DNA of 64,000 nt, taken from positions 1-64,000 of the forward strand of contig NZ_FYEK01000003.1 in assembly GCF_900187885.1 (NCBI RefSeq). Reading direction: 5' to 3'. Shown here piece after piece: positions 1 through 7,761 of the stretch (positions are counted from its first letter, which is position 1; each line of letters opens with the position of its first letter). The notes below the pieces were generated by a model. It did not search any database, was not told the DNA's origin, and saw nothing but the letters and a program-made list of their open reading frames with translations. The translations under genes were made by a program, and so were the position numbers. The stretch comes from Thermoflexus hugenholtzii JAD2 (lineage in GTDB: Bacteria; Chloroflexota; Anaerolineae; Thermoflexales; Thermoflexaceae).

Positions 1-2
1 CT

Positions 3-278
3 TTCCAGCGCCTTCTGGTTCAGAAGGCGAGGTTTTACGGGGTTCCGGTGATTTTTGTGGGTCCGCAGAACACGTCCCGGGCGTGTCCGGTATGCGGCAA
101 GGTGGGTGAAAGGCTAAGGGGACACGTCCTGACGTGCCCTTGCGGGGTGAGGATGAGCCGTCACGCGGCGGCGGCGGTGAACATCGCCCGCAGGGGGGTG
201 GAATTCCTCGGGGGCTTGGGCCTTCGAGGCAGGGGTCGGTGGGCAACCCCGGTGGCCGGTCCTCTGGCCTCGGGCTAA
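3..278 (+). CDS. TnpB-like transposon protein, C-terminal fragment (5' end outside window)
   Basis: The reading frame is open from the window edge, so only the last 91 residues are seen. They match the C-terminal zinc ribbon and RuvC-III end of IS200/IS605-family TnpB (OrfB): a CPVCG knuckle, then a CPCG knuckle, then an AAAAVNIARRG stretch that aligns with the family DRDxNAAxNI motif. TnpB proteins are RNA-guided nucleases carried by IS605 elements. Two oddities are visible. The second knuckle is C-x-C rather than C-x2-C, and the position of the RuvC-III aspartate is His (SRHAAAA). This copy may be catalytically dead or decayed. No tnpA is visible. A hairpin spans the stop codon. Confidence 0.8.
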   Translation, partial: FQRLLVQKARFYGVPVIFVGPQNTSRACPVCGKVGERLRGHVLTCPCGVRMSRHAAAAVNIARRGVEFLGGLGLRGRGRWATPVAGPLASG

Positions 279-289
279 AACCCAAGGCC
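266..289 (+). repeat. Hairpin at the tnpB stop codon (IS605-type right end / omega-RNA scaffold candidate)
   Basis: GGCCT-c-GGG pairs with CCC-a-AGGCC around a CTAAAA loop that contains the tnpB stop codon. IS605-family elements have subterminal hairpins at the right end, and the guide RNA scaffold is encoded across the tnpB 3' end. The exact transposon end is not recognisable; it should lie before the next gene at 336. Confidence 0.45.
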
Positions 290-335
290 ACAACCGGAAT
301 ACCCAGGAAACAACGTAAGTCCTAAAGAGGACAAG

Positions 336-560
336 ATGGCTCGCGTGCGATGCTATGCCGGCTCAACCTATCCGGAGCGCCCGGAGGCGTTTGAATGGGA
401 GGGGGCGGAAAAACAGGTCGACCGGATCCTGCAGCGGTGGCGGACCCCTGAGGCCATCGGCTTTCGCGTGCGCACCGAGGATGGCATGATCTTCGATCTC
501 ATTTACGATCTTCGATGGGATCAGTGGACGGTGATCCCGCTGATCGCTCCCTCGCCCTGA
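336..560 (+). CDS. Small conserved protein of unknown function (74 aa)
   Basis: A 74-residue soluble protein without membrane segments or Cys clusters, rich in charged and aromatic residues (Trp at several positions, ending WDQWTVIPLIAPSP). An AGAGGA ribosome site lies a few bases before the ATG. Composition and coding bias match the neighbours, and it starts just after the transposon end. Its 3' end overlaps the 3' end of the convergent AI-2E transporter gene by 62 bp. It looks like a DUF-type accessory protein, but I do not recognise the family well enough to give a function. Confidence 0.6.
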   Translation: MARVRCYAGSTYPERPEAFEWEGAEKQVDRILQRWRTPEAIGFRVRTEDGMIFDLIYDLRWDQWTVIPLIAPSP

Positions 561-1689
561 TGGCGTCCTCACGGGGTCGCAGCAACAGGAAGACCAAGCT
601 GTAGCCGGCCCCGGCGATGGGGATGGCGAAGACGAACCCCCAGAACCCGAACAGGCGCACTCCGATCAGGACGGCGATCAGGGTGAGCAGGGGCGGCAGG
701 CCGGTGGCCTCTCCTAGCATGCGGGGGATCAGGAATTGGAAAAGGATCTGCTGGTAGATGAACAGGATCAGCCACATCCAGAGCCCCGCCGTCCACGCGC
801 CCTGAAGCCAGAGGGTGAGGGGCGGGCCCCACAGGGCGATAGGCGCCCCGATGATGGGGATCAGGATGATGGGGGCGGAGAGCAGCGCGATGAGCCCGGA
901 AAAGGGCGCCTGGAAAGCCAGCATCACCAGGAGGGTGACCAGCCCGTTGAGGAGCGCGATCAGGAGCTGCCCTCGCAGGAATCCCCCGAAGGTGCGGTCC
1001 AGGATTCGGGCCGTCGCATACATCTCATCGTGATAGTGGGGTGGGATCAGGGAGAGGATCTGCCGGGAGATATTGCGCCAGTCCAGCATTATATAGTAGC
1101 TCAGGGCCAGGATCAGCAGGAACTCCACGACGCCCCCGCCGACCTGTCGGGCCGTCTCCACCAGGATCGGGAAGAGCCACCCGGCTCCTTGGCGCGCCAG
1201 ATCCTGCCAGGCCTCCCGGGAGGGGAGGAGGGCTAGGGCTTCGGGCGGGATGTTCAATCGCATGGCCAGCTCCCGTTGCATCCGGACCATCTCCTCGGGC
1301 AGGTGCTGAAGCCGTTGGGGGAGGAGGGCCGCCAGATCCAGGGCCTGGCGGATCAGGAGGGGGATGCCTAACATAAGGGCCAGCAGGAGCAGGCCCAGCA
1401 GGCCGGTGTGGATCAGCGTGGCGCCCAGCGCGTAGGGGATTCGAAGGCGGGCGAGGCGGCGCAGCGCGGGAGGCGCTCCCCGCTGAATCAGGCGCTCCAG
1501 CCACGCTTCCGGGAACAGCCCGCGATCCATCCAGGCGACCACCGGGTGCAGGATGTAGGCCAGCAGCCCCGCCAGGGCCAGCATGCGGGCCAAGTCGGCG
1601 AACAGGCGGAACAGCTGCCAGAGCCGCTCGGTGATGTAGATCAGCGCCGCCAGGCTGATCAGGATCAGCACGAGGCGCGGGATGCGCAC
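499..1689 (-). CDS. AI-2E family transporter
   Basis: A 396-residue polytopic membrane protein of the AI-2E/TqsA/PerM superfamily, normally about 350-400 aa. It has a hydrophobic N-terminal pair of helices (about residues 5-50), a long amphipathic soluble stretch, then a C-terminal bundle with the family-typical FGGFLRGQ region near residue 230 followed by GLIALLSAPIILIPIIG. Members export autoinducer-2 or act as Na+/H+ antiporters; the substrate cannot be read from sequence. The start is GTG. It lies downstream of the molybdopterin-binding gene with 87 bp between and may be read through from the cox cluster, though nothing ties its function to it. Confidence 0.88.
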   Translation of the reverse strand: MRIPRLVLILISLAALIYITERLWQLFRLFADLARMLALAGLLAYILHPVVAWMDRGLFPEAWLERLIQRGAPPALRRLARLRIPYALGATLIHTGLLGLLLLALMLGIPLLIRQALDLAALLPQRLQHLPEEMVRMQRELAMRLNIPPEALALLPSREAWQDLARQGAGWLFPILVETARQVGGGVVEFLLILALSYYIMLDWRNISRQILSLIPPHYHDEMYATARILDRTFGGFLRGQLLIALLNGLVTLLVMLAFQAPFSGLIALLSAPIILIPIIGAPIALWGPPLTLWLQGAWTAGLWMWLILFIYQQILFQFLIPRMLGEATGLPPLLTLIAVLIGVRLFGFWGFVFAIPIAGAGYSLVFLLLRPREDAIRARERSAGSPSTDPIEDRK

Positions 1690-1776
1690 GCGTCAGTGCC
1701 CCTGAAGCGGGTTCTGGATGGATTTTACCGGCTTTCCTGGGCTTCAGCGGAGCCTTCCAAGGGGAAGGACTTCGCC

Positions 1777-2796
1777 TCAGGAAGAGGTTCCGAGGAGGCG
1801 AGGGGCCGGGCGCTCCTCTACATCTTCGAGGAGCCCGCCGTGTCCCATCGTGGCGATCTCCTCACGGGTGAGCCGCAGGCCGGCCATCAGGCGCGGGATC
1901 ACCCAGTCCACTACATTCCGGTGCCGGCTTCGGGCGCAGCCCGGCGCTCCCAGGATCGGGACCTCCCCCCGATAGGCGATGAGGAGGAGGTTCCCCGGAT
2001 CGACGGGGGCCCCGAAAGCCTCCACAGTCCCGCCGATCCGCCGGATCGCCCGAGGGGCGATGTCTTCCTCGTCCATGATCGCCGTCTCCCCGGCCAGGAT
2101 CAGGAAATCCGCCCCTTGTTGGAGAGCGGCCTCCATCGCCCGGGCCAGCTCGGCTTCCTCGTGTCGCACGGTCTGGGTCCCGAGCCATATCCCGCCGCAT
2201 GCGTCCACCCGTTCCCGGAGGGGCGCTTCAAAATCGGCGATCAGCCGGGGCCAGACGGCGGGGTGGCCGGAGAGGATCAGGGCGACGCGGCGGGGCTGGA
2301 AGGGGTAGACGCCCAGGAGCGGGCGGTTGTCCTGAAGCAGCGCCTCCGCCTGGATCACGATCGCCTCCGGCAGGGCGAAGGGGATGATCTTGAGGCTGGC
2401 GACGATCTGGCGGGCCCGCACCACGCTCCCTCGCGTCAGGGTCGCCAGCGTGACCCCGGGGAGACGGTTCAGCTGGGCCAGCCGGTCGGGCTCGACGAGG
2501 AACACTCCGGCTCCATCTGCAAGGAAGTTCACCCGTCCCCCTGCAGCCGGCATCGGGCGTAGGCCGGGCCCCTCGCAGGCCCGGGCGATGCGGCGGGCTG
2601 CCTCCTCCTCCCCGATGTCGCCGGGCTCCAGCTCGGCGACCACGACCTCCCGATATCCCTCTGTCCGGAGACGGGCGACGTCCTCCGGCGTCAGGCGCCG
2701 ACCTTTGCGGAAGATGCGGTTCCCCTGCGCATCCGCGATGTTGTGGGCCAGGATGCGTCCGACGGCCTGCTCCACTGGGACCGGGCCGAACTTCAT
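1777..2796 (-). CDS. Molybdopterin-binding protein (MoeA/MoCF-related), last gene of the cox accessory operon
   Basis: 339 aa. The N terminus (VEQAVGRILAHNI, RKGRRLT, EDVARL) resembles MoeA domain I, and the C-terminal half has a MoaB/Mog-type fold signature: VALILSG..., a GADFLILAGETAIMDEEDIAPRAIRRIGG stretch and a final PILGAPGCARSRHRN segment. Such proteins bind molybdopterin and take part in Mo cofactor maturation for molybdenum hydroxylases. The start overlaps the XdhC stop (ATGA), so the two are translationally coupled. It is shorter than true MoeA (about 400 aa), so it is more likely a dedicated maturation factor of this cluster than the general molybdotransferase. Confidence 0.75.
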   Translation of the reverse strand: MKFGPVPVEQAVGRILAHNIADAQGNRIFRKGRRLTPEDVARLRTEGYREVVVAELEPGDIGEEEAARRIARACEGPGLRPMPAAGGRVNFLADGAGVFLVEPDRLAQLNRLPGVTLATLTRGSVVRARQIVASLKIIPFALPEAIVIQAEALLQDNRPLLGVYPFQPRRVALILSGHPAVWPRLIADFEAPLRERVDACGGIWLGTQTVRHEEAELARAMEAALQQGADFLILAGETAIMDEEDIAPRAIRRIGGTVEAFGAPVDPGNLLLIAYRGEVPILGAPGCARSRHRNVVDWVIPRLMAGLRLTREEIATMGHGGLLEDVEERPAPRLLGTSS

Positions 2797-3569
2797 GCGG
2801 GGGCCTCCTGGGCTTCCTCCTGGGCTTCCGGGGCGCGGACACGGGGGATCTGCCGGTTCCGCTCGGCGATGATCTCCGCCATGATGCTCAGGGCGATCTC
2901 CTCCGGGGTTCGCGCGCCGATGTCCAGCCCGATGGGGGCGTGGAGCCGGGCCAGCGTGGCCTCGTCCAGCCCTTTGCGGCGGAGGCGCTCCAGCCGGCGG
3001 GCGCTGGTCTTCCGGCTGCCCAGGGCCCCCACATAGAAGGCGGGGCTCCGCAGGGCGGCCATCACCGCCGGATCATCCAGTTTGGGGTCGTGGGTGAGGA
3101 CCGCCACGGCGGTGTGCGGGGTGATCAGGTCGGGGAGCGCCTCGTCCGGCCAGGCGTGGATCATCCGATCCACATGGGGGAAGCGCTCCGGGGTGGCGAA
3201 GGTTCGACGGGGATCGATCAGGTAGACCCGCCAGCCCAGGATCTTGGCGATGGCGGTCAGGGCGATGCCGATGTGGGTGCCCCCCACGATGAGGAGGAGC
3301 GGTGGTGGCACGTGGGACTCGATGTAGATCTCCACTTCGCCCTCCGGCGTGGGGAGATGCACGGTTCCGGAGTGGCCGAGGGCCAGATAGCGCCGTGCGA
3401 TCTCCTGAACCCGGGCGTCCAGCTCCGGATGCCCGGCCGTCAGGCCGTCCCCGGTGGCCTCTATGATCCATTTGGCGCCCAGCCAGGCCTCCGGACCCCG
3501 GATCACTGTGGCCACCGCGATGGGCTCCTCCCGGCGGATCGCCTCCCGCACCCGTTCGAACCAGTTCAT
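2793..3569 (-). CDS. XdhC C-terminal (Rossmann) family protein, cox maturation factor
   Basis: 258 aa from the ATG that follows an AGGGAGCGAGG ribosome site; a longer frame upstream lacks such a site. Residues about 100-215 are the XdhC Rossmann domain: LLIVGGTHIGIAL, then YLIDPR, and later YVGALGSRKT and PIGLDIGARTPEEIALSI, all hallmarks of XdhC/CoxF proteins. XdhC binds the Mo cofactor and supports its sulfuration and insertion into xanthine dehydrogenase-type enzymes. The usual N-terminal XdhC/CoxI domain is on the separate preceding gene, so the activity is split over two polypeptides. It sits in the run moxR-coxE-Uma2-xdhC-N-xdhC-C-moeA-like. Confidence 0.85.
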   Translation of the reverse strand: MNWFERVREAIRREEPIAVATVIRGPEAWLGAKWIIEATGDGLTAGHPELDARVQEIARRYLALGHSGTVHLPTPEGEVEIYIESHVPPPLLLIVGGTHIGIALTAIAKILGWRVYLIDPRRTFATPERFPHVDRMIHAWPDEALPDLITPHTAVAVLTHDPKLDDPAVMAALRSPAFYVGALGSRKTSARRLERLRRKGLDEATLARLHAPIGLDIGARTPEEIALSIMAEIIAERNRQIPRVRAPEAQEEAQEAPA

Positions 3570-3588
3570 GGCCTCGCTCCCTTTGCGT

Positions 3589-3900
3589 TCACGGGAGGGG
3601 CTCGATGAAGACCTCGATGGTGCCCCCACAGGCCAGGCCCACGTCCCAGGCCATTTCGTCGCTGATCCCGAAGCGGACTAGGCGAGGGCGGCCGGTGCGG
3701 AGCACCTCCTGGGCGATCTCGAAGACGGCGCCTTCCACACAGCCGCCGCTCACGGAACCGGCCATCTCCCCGCCGGAGGAGACGGCCATCTTGGCCCCCA
3801 CGTCCCGCGGGGCGGAGCCGATGACCTTCACCACCGTCGCCAGGGCGACCCGTTCCCCCCGCCCTTTCCACCGCTCGATCGCTTCCATCACCTCTCGCAT
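3589..3900 (-). CDS. XdhC/CoxI N-terminal domain protein (stand-alone)
   Basis: 103 aa covering only the XdhC_CoxI domain: ALATVVKVIGSAPRDVGAKMAV, then MAGSVSGGCVEGAVFEIAQEVL and a closing DVGLACGGTIEVFIEPLP. These match the GSAPRxxGAKM and GSVSGGCVE and CGGxxEVFIEP motifs of the family. It ends 19 bases before the start of the Rossmann-domain partner, so the two are probably made together and form a two-chain XdhC. Role: Mo cofactor handling for the CoxSLM enzyme. Many cox clusters carry such a short CoxI-like protein beside a full XdhC; here no full-length copy is present. Confidence 0.85.
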   Translation of the reverse strand: MREVMEAIERWKGRGERVALATVVKVIGSAPRDVGAKMAVSSGGEMAGSVSGGCVEGAVFEIAQEVLRTGRPRLVRFGISDEMAWDVGLACGGTIEVFIEPLP

Positions 3901-3923
3901 GGGTGCCTCCAGCAGGAGGTTGC

Positions 3924-4490
3924 TCAAAGCGCGCCCTCGAACAGGTCCTGGACGGGATACCGGAAGCCGGGGAGGACGTCGCCGCCGTCCAGCTCGGCGG
4001 ATTCGTCGAGGAGGCGGAGGGTGCCGTCGGGCTGGAAGGCGGTGACGGTGCGGCGGACAGGATCGACGACCCAGACCAGGCGGGTGCCGGCCTCCAGCCA
4101 CTGGCTGACCTTGTGGAGGAGGTCGGGGTAGCGGTCGAAGGGGGAGAGGATCTCCACCGCCAGGTCGGGGGCGCCTTCGAAGAAGCCGGAGGGGAGGCCT
4201 TCCGGAGGCAGGCGGTCGGCGCGGATGAAGGCGATGTCCGCTGCCCGCACCGTGTCGGGATCCCGCCGCAGCACAAACCCTACCTTGCCGGTGACCAGAA
4301 TCCCTATAGGGTGCTCTCGTAAATATGTCCACAGCAGCGCGACGATTCGGGCCTCCATGTATCCGTGGCTGAGCCCGGTGGGGCTCATGGGGACGAGCCT
4401 CCCCTCGATGAGTTCGTAGCGCGCTTCCTCTCCCAGGGCCAGGAGGTCCTCCGCGGTCCACAGGCGCTCGGCTTCGCGTGGGATGGCCAT
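3924..4490 (-). CDS. Uma2 family putative endonuclease (DUF820)
   Basis: 188 aa from an ATG preceded by GGGGAGGTGACG; a GTG two codons upstream is less well placed. The sequence is typical Uma2: TAEDLLAL...RYELIEGRLV near the N terminus, PDIAFI-like ADIAFIRADRL mid-protein, then GAPDLAVEILSP and VWVVDP, the PD-(D/E)XK-like core. Uma2 proteins are predicted nucleases, abundant in Cyanobacteria and Chloroflexota, with unknown roles and often mobile. It is odd that it lies between coxE and the xdhC pair with only 23-27 bp on either side, so it must be co-transcribed with the molybdenum enzyme accessory genes. Confidence 0.88.
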   Translation of the reverse strand: MAIPREAERLWTAEDLLALGEEARYELIEGRLVPMSPTGLSHGYMEARIVALLWTYLREHPIGILVTGKVGFVLRRDPDTVRAADIAFIRADRLPPEGLPSGFFEGAPDLAVEILSPFDRYPDLLHKVSQWLEAGTRLVWVVDPVRRTVTAFQPDGTLRLLDESAELDGGDVLPGFRYPVQDLFEGAL

Positions 4491-4517
4491 CGTCACCTCC
4501 CCGGTTCCTATTGCCGG

Positions 4518-5767
4518 TCACTCCGGTTCTCCGGAGGGGACAGGCCGGGCGAGCCCGGAGCGGCGGGCGGAGCGACGGGAGGGGAGCCGTTCCAGATGAG
4601 CGGCCAGCTGCTCCAGGCTGGCCAGGTTGTGCACCGGCAGGAAATCGTCGATGTAGGGCAGGGCGGCCTGCATCCCCCGGGTCAGGGGCTGATACCCCGG
4701 GATCCCGAGCAGGGGGTTCAGCCAGATCAAACGATAGCACGATTTCTGAAGCCTTTCCATCTCCCGCCCCAGGAGCTCCACGTCCCCACGGTCCCATCCG
4801 TCGCTGATGATCATCACCACCGCTCCGCGGCCCAGCACCCGCCGGCCCCAGTCGCGGTTGAAAACGTGCAGGCACTCGCCGATGCGGGTCCCGCCGGACC
4901 AATCCACCACCGTGCGGCTGACCTCGCGGAGGGCTTCGTCCAGATCCCGGTGGTGCAGGCAGCGGGTGATGCGGGTGAGGCGGGTGCCGAAGACGAAGGT
5001 CTCCACGTGGCGCCGGGTGTGGCTGAGGGCGTGCAGGAAGTGGAGGAGCATGCGGGCGTAGCGCTCCATGGAGCCGCTGATGTCGCACAACACCACCAGC
5101 GGCCGGGGCTTGCGCTTGTGGGTGCGCCAGAGCAGGCGCACCCACTCCCCATAATGCCGCATGCTCCGGCGCAACGTTCGCCGCAGATCCAGGTGCTCTC
5201 CGCGGGGCCCCGGGCGCAGCCGGCGTGTCTCCCGTTCGGAGATCTGCCAGCGCAGGCGGGCCATGAGGCGGCGGACCCGCTGGATCTCCTCCTCGGAGAA
5301 GCGTTCGAACGGTTTGCGGCGCAGGATCTCGATGGGGCTGTAGGTCATCGCCCGATCCGCGAGGATCACCGGCGGGGCCTCGGGGTTCTCCGATCGCGGC
5401 TCCGGGGCCGGGGGATGACCCACCTCCGCGGGGCGGGGCCGGTTCTCCTGCCGACGGATCGGTCCGGGGGCCGTGGAGAGGAGGCCGGGCGGCAGCTGCC
5501 CCCCCATCAGGGGGTTGCGCCAGAACCATTCGAACACCCGGTCGAAGGTCTCCAGGTCCTCCCGGCGGCAGACCAGGGTGCAGCGGGCGGCATGGTAGAA
5601 AAGCTCCCGGTCCTCCAGGGGGATCCACTCCAGGGCGCGGATGAAGGCTACAATCTGACCGGGGGTGATGGGCACCCCCGCCGCCCGCAGCGTGCGCCCG
5701 AACCGGATGATATGATGCAGCAGGTAGCCCGCCATCCCTCCGCCTCCGCTGGCGGGTCCCATTCCCA

Positions 5768-5768
<1 letters not shown>
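4518..5768 (-). CDS. coxE: CoxE-like VWA domain protein
   Basis: 416 aa. The C-terminal half has a von Willebrand A domain with a complete MIDAS motif (LCDISGSMERYARM) and later SGGTRIGECL and VMIISDGWDRGD. The N-terminal part (HHIIRFGRTLRAAGVPITPGQ) is typical of CoxE-type VWA proteins. CoxE works with the AAA ATPase CoxD to finish the active site of CO dehydrogenase-type enzymes. The chosen ATG overlaps the moxR stop as TGATG; a GTG one codon upstream would give a GTGA overlap and is equally possible. An Ala/Pro-rich linker (about residues 110-140) separates the halves. Confidence 0.88.
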
Positions 5769-6685
<917 letters not shown>

Positions 6686-6733
6686 CGGTCTCTGCCTCCG
6701 GAACGAGTTATCCGGGAACACGGATCACGGATT

Positions 6734-6756
6734 ATTCTAACACGCTTGCTTAGAAT
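6734..6756. promoter_or_regulatory. 7-bp palindrome upstream of the moxR accessory genes
   Basis: ATTCTAA and TTAGAAT are separated by nine bases, in the short gap between the coxM terminator and moxR. An AT-rich TTAGAATAAT on the minus strand could serve as a -10 region. Possible operator or promoter; I see no clear -35 box. Confidence 0.3.
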
Positions 6757-6763
6757 TCTGGGT

Positions 6764-6802
6764 GGGAAAAAGCACGGGGCGGGCCTCCAGAGAGCCCGCC
6801 CC
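6764..6802 (-). terminator. Rho-independent terminator after coxM
   Basis: On the minus strand a 9-bp GGGGCGGGC/GCCCGCCCC stem with a nine-base loop is followed by GTGCTTTTTC. It lies directly downstream of coxM and before moxR, so it should end or attenuate the structural coxGSLM transcript. Confidence 0.65.
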
Positions 6803-6826
6803 GAAGCGCTCCTTCTCCTTCGGCGG

Positions 6827-7690
6827 TCATCCAGCTGCCCGTTCCGCCGCCCGGAGCAGGGCGCGGCGGGTCAGCACGGCGCAGAGGTGGGCGCGGTAGG
6901 CGGCCGAGGCGAAGGGATCGCTCAGCAAGCCCTCCGGGCTCACCATGTTCTCCGTGGCCGCCCGCACCGTCCCCTCATCCAGCCGTTTGCCGGCCAGGGC
7001 CTGCTCCACGTTCGTGGCCCGGAAGGCCTTGGGGGCGGCGCCGGTGACGCCGATCCGGGCCTCCCGGCAGACCCCGTTTTCCACCCGGACCACTGCGGCG
7101 ACCCCGACCACCGCGTATCGGGAGGCCGGGTGAGGGAACTTTTCGTAAGCCCAACCGGTGCCTTTGCCCAGAACCGGCACGTGGACCTCGGTGAGGATCT
7201 CGCCGGGCTGGAGGGCCGTGGTCAGCATCCCCACGAAGAAATCATCGGCCGCGATCGTTCGCTCCCCGTTCGGGCCCACGGCTTTGATCGTCGCCCCCAG
7301 GGCCAGCATGGCCGCCGGGTAATCCGCGGCCGGGTCGGCGTGGGCCAGGCTCCCGCCGATGGTGCCCATGTTGCGCACCGGCGGATCCCCGATGTGGGCG
7401 GCCACCTCCGGCAGCAACGGGCACCACTGCTTCAGCTCCTCGGAGAACTCCACCTCCCGGTGGGTGGTCAGCGCCCCGATGACCACCGTCCCATCGGTCC
7501 GGCGGATCCCCTTTAGCTCTGCCACCCGGCGGATGTCCACCAGCGCGGGCGGGCTGGCCAGGCGCAGCTTCATCAGGGGGATCAGAGAGTGCCCGCCCGC
7601 CAGGAGCTTCGCCTCCGGATGCTGCTTCAGGAGGTTCAGGGCCTCCTGCAGGGTGCTCGCCCGGTAGTATTCAAAGGATGCCGGATACAT
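6827..7690 (-). CDS. coxM: FAD-binding medium subunit of a CO dehydrogenase/xanthine dehydrogenase family enzyme
   Basis: 287 aa, the usual length of CoxM/CutM. The two FAD-binding motifs are present: AGGHSLIPLMKLRLASP (about residues 32-48) and TIGGSLAHADPAADYP (about 110-125). The C-terminal CODH flavoprotein domain (GVTGAAPKAFRATNVEQAL) follows. It passes electrons from the [2Fe-2S] small subunit to the quinone pool or another acceptor. The start MYPASFEYYRAS is the family-typical N terminus and has a GGAGGGGG site upstream. It is 71 bp downstream of coxL in the order S-L-M, the order common for form II clusters (form I has M-S-L). Confidence 0.92.
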   Translation of the reverse strand: MYPASFEYYRASTLQEALNLLKQHPEAKLLAGGHSLIPLMKLRLASPPALVDIRRVAELKGIRRTDGTVVIGALTTHREVEFSEELKQWCPLLPEVAAHIGDPPVRNMGTIGGSLAHADPAADYPAAMLALGATIKAVGPNGERTIAADDFFVGMLTTALQPGEILTEVHVPVLGKGTGWAYEKFPHPASRYAVVGVAAVVRVENGVCREARIGVTGAAPKAFRATNVEQALAGKRLDEGTVRAATENMVSPEGLLSDPFASAAYRAHLCAVLTRRALLRAAERAAG

Positions 7691-7761
7691 TGCCCCCTCC
7701 TCTCCGGTTCGGATCCGTGGATGGGAGGGGGAAGGGCGTGGAAGCCCCTCCCCCCTTTCGC

